A stretch of 64,000 nucleotides of DNA from Mucilaginibacter corticis (GTDB taxonomy: Bacteria; Bacteroidota; Bacteroidia; Sphingobacteriales; Sphingobacteriaceae). The position numbers and the translations under genes were made by a program. This document shows positions 1 to 9,486 of this stretch, in pieces. The DNA lies in the NCBI RefSeq assembly GCF_007558865.1, contig NZ_VLPK01000002.1, positions 744,001-808,000 on the forward strand, in the 5' to 3' direction. The first letter of the stretch is position 1, and the number at the start of each line of letters is the position of its first letter. Below the pieces are notes generated by a model that worked only from the letters and a program-made list of their open reading frames with translations, did not search any database and was not told the origin of the DNA.

Positions 1-1
1 A

Positions 2-655
2 TTACCTGACAATACCATTAACTACAAATTTAAAGGCTCTGCCGGCCAAAGCTTTGGTGCATTTGCAGCCAAAGGTGTTTCTTTCGAACTGGAAGGCGAG
101 GGTAATGATTATGTAGGTAAAGGTTTATCAGGAGCGCAACTGGCTGTTTACCCGGCTACCGAAGCAACTTTCGTGGCAGAGGATAACATCATCATCGGTA
201 ACGTTGCCTTGTATGGCGCAACCTCTGGTGAGTTGTTTATCAGCGGTATGGCCGGTGAGCGTTTCGCGGTGCGTAACTCGGGCGCTACTACAGTTGTTGA
301 AGGTATCGGCGACCATGGTTGTGAGTATATGACAGGTGGCCGTGCGTTAATATTAGGTAAAACCGGGCGTAACTTTGCCGCAGGTATGAGCGGTGGTATT
401 GCCTGGGTCTATGATGTTGACGGTACCTTCGACGAAAACTGCAACAAAGAGATGGTTGACCTTGACCCGCTTTCTGCTAAGGACGAAGAAGAAATTTTAA
501 CCTTGTTACGTAAGCACATCAGCTTAACCAAAAGCAAGCTGGCTCAAAACATCGTTAAAAACTGGAATGAGGCATCAACCAAATTCATCAAGGTATTCCC
601 TCGTGAGTACAAAAAAGTATTGGAAAAATTAGAGTATCAAACTATCAGCAAATAA
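2..655 (+). CDS. gltB: Glutamate synthase large subunit, C-terminal part (5' truncated by window)
   Basis: The frame is open from base 2 and ends with TAA at 653-655; the start lies outside the window. The product is the end of the large subunit of glutamate synthase, which makes two glutamates from glutamine and 2-oxoglutarate. The visible part is the GXGXG beta-helix domain, with repeated Gly-rich turns such as [22 protein letters not shown] and [13 protein letters not shown], followed by the helical tail that ends the family. It lies 5 bases before gltD, so the two subunits are almost certainly co-transcribed and form one cytoplasmic enzyme. The identification rests on this domain and on the neighbouring small subunit. 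Confidence 0.95.
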   Translation, partial: LPDNTINYKFKGSAGQSFGAFAAKGVSFELEGEGNDYVGKGLSGAQLAVYPATEATFVAEDNIIIGNVALYGATSGELFISGMAGERFAVRNSGATTVVEGIGDHGCEYMTGGRALILGKTGRNFAAGMSGGIAWVYDVDGTFDENCNKEMVDLDPLSAKDEEEILTLLRKHISLTKSKLAQNIVKNWNEASTKFIKVFPREYKKVLEKLEYQTISK

Positions 656-660
656 TATAG

Positions 661-2145
661 ATGGGAAAAGTAACAGGATTTCAGGAGTATGACAGGAAAA
701 TGCCTGAAAAATTATCGCCTGCAGAACGTGTAAAAAACTATAACGAATTTGAAAGTTTATATTCTGACGAGGAGTTAAATAAACAATCTGCACGCTGTAT
801 GGATTGTGGTATACCTTTTTGTCATTCAGGTTGCCCGCTGGGTAATGTTATCCCTGAATTTAATGACGCGGTGTACAATAAAAAATGGGAAGATGCCTAC
901 AAAATCCTGGCGTCAACCAATAATTTCCCTGAGTTTACCGGCCGTATTTGCCCGGCTCCATGCGAATCTGCTTGTGTGTTAGGCATTAACAAACCACCGG
1001 TAGCTATTGAAGAGATAGAGAAACATATCATTGAGATAGCTTACCAAAAAAACCTGGTTAAACCGGTTGCTCCCTTAGTTAAAACGGGTAAAAAGGTTGC
1101 CATTGTTGGTTCAGGCCCTGCAGGCTTAGCTGCCGCGGCGCAATTAAGCAAAGCCGGCCACGAAGTGACCTTATATGAGCGCGATGATAAGATCGGTGGC
1201 TTATTGCGTTACGGTATCCCTGATTTCAAGATGGAAAAATGGATCATTGATCGCAGGATGGAGATCATGGAGAAAGACGGCGTGATCTTTAAAACCAATA
1301 CCGAAATAGGTAAAGATATTCCTGCTGATGAGTTGGTGCGTAATAATGACGCGGTAGTTTTAACCGGTGGTTCAACCATCCCTCGCGATCTGCCGATACC
1401 CGGCCGTGAGTTAAAAGGGATTCATTTCGCGATGGACTTTTTAAAGCAGCAAAACAAGCGTGTGGGTAATTCGCCTATTACTGCTGATGATATCCTGGCT
1501 ACAGGTAAAGACGTAGTAGTTATTGGTGGTGGTGATACCGGCTCTGACTGTGTTGGTACATCAAACCGCCAGAATGCAAAATCTATAAAGCAGTTTGAGG
1601 TGATGTTTCAGCCGCCTGAAAAACGTACCCAACACATGCCATGGCCAACTTACCCTATGGTGTTAAAAGTTACCAGCTCGCACGAAGAAGGTGTTGAACG
1701 CCACTGGGGTATCAATACCAAAGAGTTTATAGGCGATGAAAACGGCGAACTAAAAGCTTTGCGAATTGCTGACGTAGAATGGGAGACTGACTTTTTAGGT
1801 CGCCCTACCAAGTTTACCGAAGTTGAAGGTTCTGAGCGTGAGATACCTTGCCAGCGTGTATTCCTTGCAATGGGTTTCCTTAACCCGCAATATGTGGGCA
1901 TGTTAGAGAGCCTGGGCGTTGAGCTTGACGCACGTAAAAATGTTAATGCCAAAGAAGGTGTTTACCGTACCAACGTAGGTAAAGTGTTTGCAGCAGGCGA
2001 TATGCGCCGCGGACAATCATTGGTTGTTTGGGCAATATCAGAAGGCCGCGAGTGCGCACGCAAGGTTGACGAGTTTTTAATGGGCCATTCAAACCTGGAA
2101 AGCAAAGATTCTGTAAATCAGTTTGACCAGGTGTTTACTTCGTAA
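661..2145 (+). CDS. gltD: Glutamate synthase small subunit (NADPH, FAD, Fe-S)
   Basis: A protein of 494 residues, normal for GltD. The N-terminal domain carries the cysteines for the iron-sulfur clusters ([19 protein letters not shown] near residue 45 and [15 protein letters not shown] near 95). A FAD-binding GxGxxG follows ([20 protein letters not shown] near 147), then a second dinucleotide fold ([13 protein letters not shown] near 285) for NADPH, and the final FAD motif ([18 protein letters not shown] near 443). It passes electrons from NADPH to the large subunit, which ends 5 bases upstream. A C-rich/G-rich hairpin and a long inverted repeat follow its stop codon. Confidence 0.96.
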   Translation: MGKVTGFQEYDRKMPEKLSPAERVKNYNEFESLYSDEELNKQSARCMDCGIPFCHSGCPLGNVIPEFNDAVYNKKWEDAYKILASTNNFPEFTGRICPAPCESACVLGINKPPVAIEEIEKHIIEIAYQKNLVKPVAPLVKTGKKVAIVGSGPAGLAAAAQLSKAGHEVTLYERDDKIGGLLRYGIPDFKMEKWIIDRRMEIMEKDGVIFKTNTEIGKDIPADELVRNNDAVVLTGGSTIPRDLPIPGRELKGIHFAMDFLKQQNKRVGNSPITADDILATGKDVVVIGGGDTGSDCVGTSNRQNAKSIKQFEVMFQPPEKRTQHMPWPTYPMVLKVTSSHEEGVERHWGINTKEFIGDENGELKALRIADVEWETDFLGRPTKFTEVEGSEREIPCQRVFLAMGFLNPQYVGMLESLGVELDARKNVNAKEGVYRTNVGKVFAAGDMRRGQSLVVWAISEGRECARKVDEFLMGHSNLESKDSVNQFDQVFTS

Positions 2146-2157
2146 GCTCAGCCCTAA

Positions 2158-2171
2158 CCCCCTGAAGGGGG
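2158..2171 (+). terminator. Short GC hairpin after gltD
   Basis: Five C, loop TGAA, five G directly after the gltD stop codon, followed by an A/T-rich stretch (AATAATAAAG). A stem this strong could end transcription of gltBD, but there is no clean T tract, so it may instead belong to a repeat type of the genus. Confidence 0.4.
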
Positions 2172-2242
2172 AATAATAAAGTATTGATCCTCTTTCGCTT
2201 TTTGTGGGAGAGGATTTTTTGTGTTATAAAACTTAACAAAAG

Positions 2243-2340
2243 CGTCATTGCGAGGAACGAAGCAATCTCTGCGCATGCTATTCAGTCTTGCTAATTCGCC
2301 GCCCGTCTCATTAGAGATTGCTTCGTTCCTCGCAATGACG
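2243..2340. repeat. Perfect 28-bp inverted repeat, 42-nt spacer (hairpin repeat)
   Basis: The left arm is 2243-2270 and the right arm 2313-2340, an exact reverse complement by eye; the core reads GAGGAACGAAGC. It sits between the convergent genes gltD and the OmdA-domain gene, so it may act as a two-way terminator. A single-arm copy with one mismatch in 27 is at 37294-37320, showing that this is a dispersed repeat and not a local palindrome. Short ORFs that cross it are not genes. Confidence 0.9.
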
Positions 2341-2358
2341 TGGGATGAATTGTGGTCT

Positions 2359-3018
2359 TTATTTCTCCGACGGATTTTTCTTTCCGTCATTCAATTTCTC
2401 CACCATTTTGACCAGCCGTTCTTTGCGGGTTTTTTCCTGCTTGGCTGTTAATATCCATAAAACGTATTCTTTTTTATTGCTGTAGGAGAGGGACTGGTAA
2501 AAATCCATTGCCGTAATTTCTTTTTCAAGCGTATCAGAAATTTCAGGCGGTAGCTTAACCTGTTTGTTATCTACATCAATGTACTCGCCAAATTCGTTAT
2601 TGCGGATGTTGTCATTCCGTCCCTCTGATACCTTAATATTTTCCTCAGGGCGAAAGCGCAGGCTGGTCCAAACATCATCTATCGCGGCAGACGCGACCGG
2701 TTTTAAACCATAAGGTTTGGTTACTTCCCAGCCGCTCATCATTTCCAGGTCGGTGGTAACTCCTTTATTCTTTTTAGGGTAGATCACCCAAAAAACTGCA
2801 TCTGGTTTTAAAACGGGAATGATCAGCTTTAATAAAGTTGTAAGTTCCGCAGTATCTTTTACAAACAGTTGTACGCCGTCGAAAATGTCATCCGCATTGA
2901 AAGAAATCTTAAGGCCATCAGGAAGTGGTTCTAAAGATGCAAGATAGGTATCAGGTGCGTTAAACAACAGCCAGCGGGTGCCGGGTTTCATTTGTAGTTT
3001 TTTAGCGAGAGGGCTCAT
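2359..3018 (-). CDS. YdeI/OmpD-associated (OmdA) domain protein
   Basis: A cytoplasmic protein of 219 residues with no signal peptide. The C-terminal 65 residues (LPPEISDTLEKE, AMDFYQSLSYSNKKEYV, TRKERLVKMVEKL) match the YdeI/OmpD-associated family, named for a bacteriocin-protection phenotype in enterics whose biochemistry is not established. The N-terminal 120 residues resemble the DUF3052-like region often found with it. The start ATG is 10 bases from the 3' end of the TrmH-type gene on the same strand, so the two are probably co-transcribed. The stop codon lies 18 bases from the right arm of the long inverted repeat. Confidence 0.7.
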   Translation of the reverse strand: MSPLAKKLQMKPGTRWLLFNAPDTYLASLEPLPDGLKISFNADDIFDGVQLFVKDTAELTTLLKLIIPVLKPDAVFWVIYPKKNKGVTTDLEMMSGWEVTKPYGLKPVASAAIDDVWTSLRFRPEENIKVSEGRNDNIRNNEFGEYIDVDNKQVKLPPEISDTLEKEITAMDFYQSLSYSNKKEYVLWILTAKQEKTRKERLVKMVEKLNDGKKNPSEK

Positions 3019-3028
3019 TGGGTTTGCT

Positions 3029-3559
3029 TTACAAACTCAATTTAGCAAAGAAATCCCACAATACAATACCTGCCGATACCACGATGTTAAAAGAATGCTT
3101 GGTGCCAAACTGGGGGATCTCGATACAGGTATCGATAATCTGCATCACCTCATCGCTAACACCGTTTACTTCATTTCCGAAGATGAGCGCGTATTTACTG
3201 TTCTTATCCGGTGTAAATTCGTTCAGCATCTCGCTGTTCTCGGCCTGTTCTATGGCAATTATCTTGTAGCCGTCTGCGCGTAATTGCTGTACGGCAGCTA
3301 CAACGTCTTCATGATAGGTCCAGTTGATCGACTGTGTGGCACCTAGTGCAGTTTTTTCGATCTCGCGATGCGGAGGCTGGGCCGTGATACCGCATAAAAC
3401 AACCTGCTCTACCGCGAACCCATCTGACGTGCGAAATATCGAACCGATATTATGCATGCTACGTACATTGTCCAATACCACGGCTACAGGCAGTTTTTCC
3501 TGCGCCTTAAATTCAGACACGGTGGCGCGGTTTAACTCGTCTAACTTTAGTTTACGCAA
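3029..3559 (-). CDS. TrmH/SpoU family RNA 2'-O-methyltransferase
   Basis: A compact SPOUT methylase of 176 residues. The three family motifs are visible: motif 1 in NVRSMHNIGSIFRTSDGF, where Asn and Arg contact the ribose, motif 2 in YALIFGNEVNGVS, and motif 3 in IPQFGTKHSFNIVVSAGI, which forms the trefoil knot holding S-adenosylmethionine. It lacks the N-terminal L30e-like substrate domain of RlmB, so it is nearer to TrmH/TrmL-sized proteins. The target nucleotide cannot be told from sequence. It is the upstream gene of a likely pair with the OmdA-domain protein. A low-complexity tract (3560-3599) separates it from galK. Confidence 0.88.
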   Translation of the reverse strand: MRKLKLDELNRATVSEFKAQEKLPVAVVLDNVRSMHNIGSIFRTSDGFAVEQVVLCGITAQPPHREIEKTALGATQSINWTYHEDVVAAVQQLRADGYKIIAIEQAENSEMLNEFTPDKNSKYALIFGNEVNGVSDEVMQIIDTCIEIPQFGTKHSFNIVVSAGIVLWDFFAKLSL

Positions 3560-3616
3560 GTTTAGAGATTGGTGATTAGTTGATGAGAGATTAGTTTAGA
3601 AGTTTTTAAGGGATAA

Positions 3617-4786
3617 TTATGCTTCGCTGGTCACTAACAGTGTGCCAACACCGCTGCCTATTAATGATTGGTATACAGATGGGGCGTAACCTATTTTAGC
3701 TGTATAAAATTCATTTAGTTCTTTGCTGAAGTTGTCAAACTCGTCCTGTTTTACCAGTGCGATAGCGCAGCCGCCAAATCCTGCACCTGTCATGCGTGCT
3801 CCGGCTACGTTAGGGTTGGTTTTAGCATATTCAACAACGGCATCAAGCTCTTTGCCGCTTACTTCGTACAGGTCACGTAATGAGTCGTGCGAGGCATACA
3901 TCAATTTGCCAAATTCACCCAGATTATTTGCAGCCAAGGCATCAGCAGCTAATTTAACGCGGTCATTCTCTTCAACTACGTGTTGTGCACGTTTGCGTAC
4001 TACCTCGTCGGTTATTAAATGTTTGTACTTGTTAAATGTTGCTGTATCAATATCGCATAAATAGTTTATGCTTAGTTCCTGGTTTAAAGCTTTTAAAGCT
4101 GCCTGGCATTCTTCAACGCGTTCGTTGTATTTTGATTCAACCAGTTTGCGCGATTTATTGGTATTGATGATGGCCAGCACATGGTTGCCTAAGTTGCTGT
4201 TAACAATATCATATTCCAAGGTATCGCAGTTCAGTACGATCGCTTTGTCCTTCTCACCGAAAGCAACCGCAAACTGGTCCATAATACCACAGTTTAAGCC
4301 CATAAAGTCATTCTCTACAGATTTAGAGATCTTTACCAGGTCAAGCTTGCTGTAACCGGCATTAAACAGCTCGTTCAGCGCGAAGCTTGTAACTACCTCG
4401 ATAGAGGCTGACGATGATAAGCCTGCACCGATAGGTATATCGCCAAAAAACAACATATCCAAACCTGTAATATGGTGGCCATCTCTTGTAAAATGTTCGA
4501 TCACACCCAGCGGGAAATTAAACCAGCCGTCGCCATCTTTTTTATAACTGCTTTGAACCGCTACTTCAGGGTTCTCATCAAAATTTAAGCTTCTGAAACG
4601 AAAAACATTATCATTGTTAGGGCTTATTAACAGGTAAGTGCCAAAGGTTATTGCAGAAGGCATAACCAGCCCGCCATTGTAATCAATATGCTCGCCGATC
4701 AAATTTACCCGTCCCGGTGAAAAAAAGGCGTATTGAGCTTCTTTATGATATATTTCATTAAATTTTTGTGGCAGTTGGTGTTTCAT
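3617..4786 (-). CDS. galK: Galactokinase
   Basis: A protein of 389 residues, typical of GalK. It shows the substrate signature GRVNLIGEHIDYNGG near residue 25, the ATP-binding motif PIGAGLSSSASIEV near 118 and the C-terminal GHMP motif RMTGAGFGGCAIAL near 330. It phosphorylates galactose at C1, the first committed step of the Leloir pathway. No galT or galactose transporter is in the window, so the gene stands alone here. It is divergent from the YciI gene and a 10-bp palindrome lies in the shared promoter region. Confidence 0.96.
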   Translation of the reverse strand: MKHQLPQKFNEIYHKEAQYAFFSPGRVNLIGEHIDYNGGLVMPSAITFGTYLLISPNNDNVFRFRSLNFDENPEVAVQSSYKKDGDGWFNFPLGVIEHFTRDGHHITGLDMLFFGDIPIGAGLSSSASIEVVTSFALNELFNAGYSKLDLVKISKSVENDFMGLNCGIMDQFAVAFGEKDKAIVLNCDTLEYDIVNSNLGNHVLAIINTNKSRKLVESKYNERVEECQAALKALNQELSINYLCDIDTATFNKYKHLITDEVVRKRAQHVVEENDRVKLAADALAANNLGEFGKLMYASHDSLRDLYEVSGKELDAVVEYAKTNPNVAGARMTGAGFGGCAIALVKQDEFDNFSKELNEFYTAKIGYAPSVYQSLIGSGVGTLLVTSEA

Positions 4787-4817
4787 TTTCAGGCTAATTA
4801 TTGATTTGACAAATATT

Positions 4818-4849
4818 GTAAATATTACACTATTACGCTTAATATTTAC
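4818..4849. promoter_or_regulatory. Perfect 10-bp palindrome between galK and yciI-like gene
   Basis: GTAAATATTA at 4818-4827 and its exact reverse complement at 4840-4849, with a 12-nt spacer, 32 bp from the galK start and 66 bp from the divergent gene. The size and place fit a dimeric repressor or activator site. The cognate regulator is not in the neighbourhood. Confidence 0.5.
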
Positions 4850-4915
4850 TAAAAAATTAAACAGAATTTAAGTAAGCTTGTTCACTAATTCAAATAACCA
4901 AAAACACCGATCATC

Positions 4916-5209
4916 ATGAACCAATATTTAGTAACCGGGTATGATTATACCGACGAAGGCGCATTTGACAGACGAATGAACGTAAGGCCACATCATATTG
5001 ATAACCTGAAAGTGTTAAAAGAAAAAAGAAACTACCTGATAGGAGGGGCGATGATAGATGATGAGGGTAAAATGATAGGCTCGACCATGATCATGCAGTT
5101 TGAAACCGAAGAAGAATTGGAAGCCTGGAAACAAGGTGAACCTTATATCACCCAAAAAATATGGGAATCGGTAGATATAAAGCCTTTTAAGGTGGCGGTG
5201 GTTGACTGA
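4916..5209 (+). CDS. YciI-like (YCII domain) protein
   Basis: A small cytoplasmic protein of 97 residues covering the whole YCII domain, a ferredoxin-like fold. The conserved His of the family is present in RMNVRPHHIDNLKVL, followed by YLIGGAMIDDEGKMIGS and the acidic FETEEELEAWKQGEPY that marks these proteins. Some members have dehalogenase or dehydrochlorinase-like activity, but the role here is unknown. It is divergent from galK and overlaps nothing; a secreted small protein on the other strand ends 5 bases after its stop. Confidence 0.8.
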   Translation: MNQYLVTGYDYTDEGAFDRRMNVRPHHIDNLKVLKEKRNYLIGGAMIDDEGKMIGSTMIMQFETEEELEAWKQGEPYITQKIWESVDIKPFKVAVVD

Positions 5210-5214
5210 GGCTG

Positions 5215-5475
5215 TTAATAGTATTTATATTTACAGACATCCATAATTACATATTTGTTATTATGCAAAAGGCTGGTTACAATAGTCTTTCCTGATCTGG
5301 TATAATTTGTTTTGCCCTTAAATCCCCAATACTTACGATCAGGCGAGTCAAAATTTGTGTCATAAATATATATGGTGGTTGATTTGACTTTACCTTTAAA
5401 TTTAGGTTGTTTCAATTGTGCATGTACTAACTGATGGATTAGCAAAAAAGCGGATATAATAAATAATACTCTCAT
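5215..5475 (-). CDS. Small secreted protein of unknown function
   Basis: An 86-residue product from the ATG at 5475; a TTG two codons upstream is a less likely start. The N-terminus is a signal peptide (RVLFIISAFLLIHQLVHAQ) with probable cleavage after HAQ. The mature 67 residues are basic and aromatic, with a Tyr-rich end (VCKYKYY), and match no family I recognise. It could be the remains of a longer extracytoplasmic protein. It converges with the YciI gene with a 5-base gap. Confidence 0.5.
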   Translation of the reverse strand: MRVLFIISAFLLIHQLVHAQLKQPKFKGKVKSTTIYIYDTNFDSPDRKYWGFKGKTNYTRSGKTIVTSLLHNNKYVIMDVCKYKYY

Positions 5476-5506
5476 GATCAAGGCAGGTTTAGAAAACTAA
5501 GATAAT

Positions 5507-5540
5507 AAAAAAGGATGCAGTATTGCTGCATCCTTTTTTA
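5507..5540 (-). terminator. Terminator of the aldo/keto reductase gene
   Basis: Stem GGATGCAG (5513-5520) with CTGCATCC (5526-5533), 5-nt loop, flanked by A6 on the left and T6 on the right, so it works as an intrinsic terminator on the minus strand just after the reductase stop. Confidence 0.8.
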
Positions 5541-5557
5541 TTATCAATTATCGTTAA

Positions 5558-6421
5558 TTACGCGGGCGATATACTATTCAACTCTTTAATATCGTCTTCA
5601 GTTAATTGAATGTCGATAGTTTTCATGTTTTCTTCCAGGTGGTCAACACTTGATGTTCCCGGTATCAGCAGGATATTGTCCGCATGGTTTAATAACCAGC
5701 TTAAGGCAACCTGGTGCACGGTAGCACCATGTTTGTCGGCAATGATCTTTAATTTATCCTGTGCGGCAACATTGCCGGCATTAAGCGGGAACCATGGGAT
5801 AAAGGCAATGTTTTGTTCCTTACAGTAATTCAGCACAGCTTCCCATTTACGATTATCTACACTGTACATGTTTTGTACCGATACCACGTTAAAATAATTT
5901 TGGGCGTCCTTAATATCCTCAACACTTACTTCTGATAAGCCGATGTGTTTAACCTTGCCACTTTGCTGTGCTTCCTGTAAAAACTCAAAGCTTAGCTCTG
6001 CGGGCACTTTAGGATCTATCCGGTGTAGTTGATAAAGATCTATTTGTTCTAGCTTTAAACGTTTTAAACTGCCGTCTAATGCTTCTCTTAAATGGTCGGG
6101 GTGGGCGTTTATCGGCCATTGGTCGGGCCCGGTGCGTTCCAAACCGCCCTTGGTGGCAATTACCAAGCCAGTAGCGTAGGGATGCAGGGCTTCGGCTATC
6201 AGCTCTTCAGATACATGGGGGCCGTAACTGTCTGCCGTATCTATAAAGTTTACGCCTAATTCTACAGCACGTTTCAGTACGCGGATAGATTCATCATGAT
6301 CTTTTGGCGGGCCCCAAATGCCTTTACCCGTAATGCGCATTGCGCCGTAACCTAACCGGTTTACAGTAAGATCACCGCCTATAGTAAATGTCTGATTGTA
6401 AATAATGCTTGAAGTGGCCAT
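5558..6421 (-). CDS. Aldo/keto reductase
   Basis: A TIM-barrel oxidoreductase of 287 residues. The catalytic tetrad can be placed: Asp and Tyr in NFIDTADSYG, Lys in VIATKGG, and His in LYQLHRIDPK. The C-terminal NADPH-binding segment is seen in ILLIPGTSSVDHLEENM. It is close to the YhdN/IolS group of bacterial AKRs; the physiological carbonyl substrate is unknown. It is a single gene with its own terminator downstream and another gene's terminator upstream. Confidence 0.92.
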   Translation of the reverse strand: MATSSIIYNQTFTIGGDLTVNRLGYGAMRITGKGIWGPPKDHDESIRVLKRAVELGVNFIDTADSYGPHVSEELIAEALHPYATGLVIATKGGLERTGPDQWPINAHPDHLREALDGSLKRLKLEQIDLYQLHRIDPKVPAELSFEFLQEAQQSGKVKHIGLSEVSVEDIKDAQNYFNVVSVQNMYSVDNRKWEAVLNYCKEQNIAFIPWFPLNAGNVAAQDKLKIIADKHGATVHQVALSWLLNHADNILLIPGTSSVDHLEENMKTIDIQLTEDDIKELNSISPA

Positions 6422-6514
6422 AATATTGGATGTTTAATGTTAGGTAAGTAAAACACTAATATGAGGCGTATTGTTCTCCATAATGATCTGCCAAGTGTAA
6501 TTTTATAAAACATA

Positions 6515-6540
6515 AAAGGCCAACCAATAGGTTAGCCTTT
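6515..6540 (-). terminator. Terminator of the MG2-domain gene
   Basis: AAAGGC (6515-6520) pairs with GCCTTT (6535-6540), extended by AACC/GGTT, with A-rich sequence on the left that reads as T-rich on the minus strand. Confidence 0.65.
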
Positions 6541-6560
6541 GTATAAAATGTCAGCTGTTT

Positions 6561-9320
6561 TTATTTGACGGTATATTTATAAACGGTGCGCCCAATATTG
6601 CCGTTGTTGTCAATGCCCTCAATAATAGCTTTATATGATCCTGTGCCATCAGCATTAAAAAAATCAAAAGTGGCAATGCCATTTTTATCAGTTATTACTT
6701 TAGGGTTCCAGTATATCGTAGTCCTCAGATCTCCGCCCAGTGCGCCGGTTTTAGTAGCATCATATTTAGGCGAATAAAACTCCCTGGTTAAGTAATATCC
6801 TTTAGGATTAAATTTTACAGCGCTATACTGCGGTGTCAGCAATTCGTTAAGCAACTCTTTGTCTAAAGGTTTTTTTTCAGCCTTTTTACTGCTGATAACT
6901 ACAACACCGTCTGTATTGTTCATCCTGTTTATTCCGCTTAAACCATCATTATTGTATATTTCGATCTGATCGATAGTTTTAGGGTCGACGCCTCCAAGCC
7001 TGGTAAGGTCAACAGCTGCACCGTCGTAGTATATAGAAACTTCAACCTTTTTACCTGAATTATAGTTGCGGGTTAAATATAGCAAGTCATTGTCATAGGT
7101 AATGCCCGGAAGCGAGTTCTTTATACAATCATAAAGGCTGGCACAAGCCGTAAAGCGATCGCCATCTATTACGTGGTCCGGAATGCTGCTTAAGCCCGTT
7201 AAAAATGGATAATCTTTATGACTGGCTTTTTTAACCGGACGTGCTTCTTTTACCACAACCTCTTTAATAATATGCGAATTAAGCGATTGCTTTTTATCGT
7301 TTTGCAGGTAAGAGTTTAACGCGGTATCAATATTGGCTATTTCATCAGGCGCTGTCAGGTTAGGAGTAATGGCCTGTGGCGTTGTATTATTAAGGATGAT
7401 CATTAAATTATTGGCATTATAATTACCTTTTGCATTAATGACAGCTTTTACCGAATCAGGAAAAAATAACTTTGTGATAGCAAACTGTCCGTCTTTATTA
7501 GTCTTTACCGTTGCCGACACACGCATATCCTTTATGTAAAAATTTACAATGCCATTTGAAACTGGCATGCCGGAGCCGGTACGTAATGACCCGGTAACCT
7601 CAAGCCCGTCTTCGGGCCCGTACTTAAATGTAGGCAGCTTGTTTTCTACTATGTCTTTATAACTAACCCGCCGGTAACCTTGTGTAAGCATTAAAAGGTC
7701 AAGATCTGCTGTAGTTTTTTCGTTAGGTTTATTAAAATAGTAGTTAGGTTTTTCGATATAACCTTTCAGATCTGAGGTCAGCAGCAAACTTGTCAAAATA
7801 GTGGTTTCAGCATTCTCATTAAAAGGGACTTTCGACTCATCTACTACAGTGACAGACATATTGGCCAATGCCGGTTGATTATCAGCTGTTTTTGCGTTGA
7901 CGTTAAATACTACCTGGTCCCTGGCTGTGTAATTTGTTTTGGGTGTAGTTAAGCTGATTTTTAACTGATCATTACGCTTAACAAATACAAGGCGTTCGGC
8001 CAGAGCAGCACCTGTTGATGAGAAAACAGTAAATTGAACTATGCCCGAAGGAAATTTGGATTTTAATACAGTTACTGTATATGTTTTTGATGTAAGCGCA
8101 GTTTGGCCGGCATAACAAACTATCTGGCCCGACAGGCCTATGATGGATACTTGTTTATTTTGATTGGCTGCAAAAAACGCGTCGCTTGCGTTAAAAGTAA
8201 TTTGTAGGTTATCTTCGTTTGCGTTATTTACTGCTAAAGTTATTCCATTGTCTTTTGCAGATGGCAGGTTATAACTGTTTTGTGATCCGTCAGCAAATGT
8301 TAAATTGGCTTTATAGGTTTTTCCTGCTGCGGGTGTCAGTTCAAACACACCCATGCCAAGGTGCTGGGTAGCAACTGTTGCTACCGTGGTGCCACTGTTG
8401 TCAACAATAGTCCCCTTAACATCTGCGCCCAAACCGTTTGGGTTAACCGCCTTAAAGGCCACTTTAGATTTTATTCCATTAAGTAGATCACCGCCTTCTG
8501 GAAAAAACTGCACATCTATTGGCGATGCTACATTTTTTAACGAGTACGAGTTTAAAATAGTGGCGTTATTAATGTCTATACCCGCATATAACTTTGCGGT
8601 ATTCAGTTCGGCGGTTTTATTAGTGGTAAAAGTAATCTCTATGTTACCTTTGGCATCCGTTGTTCCCTTGCCTTTACCCAATGTTTCGTCGTCGCCGGTT
8701 TGTGCACGCCAGCTTACCTTTCTTGCCGAGTAGTCGCGGCCGTCTACCGTGTAATAATGTATTACCGCGTTTATCTTGGCTGATTCGCCTTTTGTCTGAC
8801 CGGTCAAAGAAATGGTGCTGAATACGGTTTTATCTACAATAGTGCCAACAGATATGGTTTTATTAAAAAAGTAGTCGGGGTCAAAATTGCGCATCCAATT
8901 GGTGTAGGCCCTTATATGGTAGTTGCCTTCGCTGTAATTTTCTTTCAGTAACTTAATATCGCCATAGGCCATGCTGGCTGTAACCGGCAATTTAAGGCGT
9001 TGAACAACGGAGTCTTTACTTGACAGTATATCCACATATACCACCTTGCTTATTGGCGAAGGTATATGCTTGTTTTTGGTCATATCATCATTATTAGCTA
9101 AAATATCTGCCGTTACATATGCTTTAAACCAAATGGTATCGCCAACGGCATAGTATGGTTTATCAAAATGCAGGTAAACTTTCTCAAAAGGGTAGTCGTT
9201 GTTATATTTTATGGTTTTGGTAGCAATTGTTTTTACGCTAACGGTATCACTTTGCGAAAATGCCGACAAACAAACTGCGAGTAAAAAAAATAATATTGCA
9301 GTAAATTTTCCTAATCTCAT
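6561..9320 (-). CDS. MG2-domain, TonB-plug-containing outer-membrane-associated protein
   Basis: A secreted protein of 919 residues. The signal peptide ends in LSAFSQ. An MG2 (macroglobulin-type) domain follows at about residues 40-150 (FEKVYLHFDKPYYAVGDTIW), then further beta-sandwich domains with carboxypeptidase-regulatory character (GLEVTGSLRTGSGMPVSNG near 570). Near 710-830 lies a TonB-dependent-receptor plug-like segment (YDCIKNSLPGITYDND, DQIEIYNNDGLSGINRM) without the 22-strand barrel. Bacteroidota encode many such proteins beside or apart from SusC-type receptors; the substrate is unknown. It is a single gene with its own terminator. Plug annotation is from pattern recognition. Confidence 0.75.
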   Translation of the reverse strand: MRLGKFTAILFFLLAVCLSAFSQSDTVSVKTIATKTIKYNNDYPFEKVYLHFDKPYYAVGDTIWFKAYVTADILANNDDMTKNKHIPSPISKVVYVDILSSKDSVVQRLKLPVTASMAYGDIKLLKENYSEGNYHIRAYTNWMRNFDPDYFFNKTISVGTIVDKTVFSTISLTGQTKGESAKINAVIHYYTVDGRDYSARKVSWRAQTGDDETLGKGKGTTDAKGNIEITFTTNKTAELNTAKLYAGIDINNATILNSYSLKNVASPIDVQFFPEGGDLLNGIKSKVAFKAVNPNGLGADVKGTIVDNSGTTVATVATQHLGMGVFELTPAAGKTYKANLTFADGSQNSYNLPSAKDNGITLAVNNANEDNLQITFNASDAFFAANQNKQVSIIGLSGQIVCYAGQTALTSKTYTVTVLKSKFPSGIVQFTVFSSTGAALAERLVFVKRNDQLKISLTTPKTNYTARDQVVFNVNAKTADNQPALANMSVTVVDESKVPFNENAETTILTSLLLTSDLKGYIEKPNYYFNKPNEKTTADLDLLMLTQGYRRVSYKDIVENKLPTFKYGPEDGLEVTGSLRTGSGMPVSNGIVNFYIKDMRVSATVKTNKDGQFAITKLFFPDSVKAVINAKGNYNANNLMIILNNTTPQAITPNLTAPDEIANIDTALNSYLQNDKKQSLNSHIIKEVVVKEARPVKKASHKDYPFLTGLSSIPDHVIDGDRFTACASLYDCIKNSLPGITYDNDLLYLTRNYNSGKKVEVSIYYDGAAVDLTRLGGVDPKTIDQIEIYNNDGLSGINRMNNTDGVVVISSKKAEKKPLDKELLNELLTPQYSAVKFNPKGYYLTREFYSPKYDATKTGALGGDLRTTIYWNPKVITDKNGIATFDFFNADGTGSYKAIIEGIDNNGNIGRTVYKYTVK

Positions 9321-9486
9321 GGGTATGGTGTAAGGTATTTAAAAGATGGCTAAATATATCTATTTATGCAATAGTATAGATAAGCATGTTATACTTTAAC
9401 ATTTTTTTACATTTTGTAGTATATATGGTTATAATTAAACTTAACAAAGACCGGCACATACTGTTGTTGCTTAAATACATTTACAT

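Noticed and set aside
2154..2451. Small genes crossing the inverted repeat on either strand
   Set aside because: The frames are made by the palindrome itself, and the one on the plus strand lies antisense to the OmdA-domain gene.
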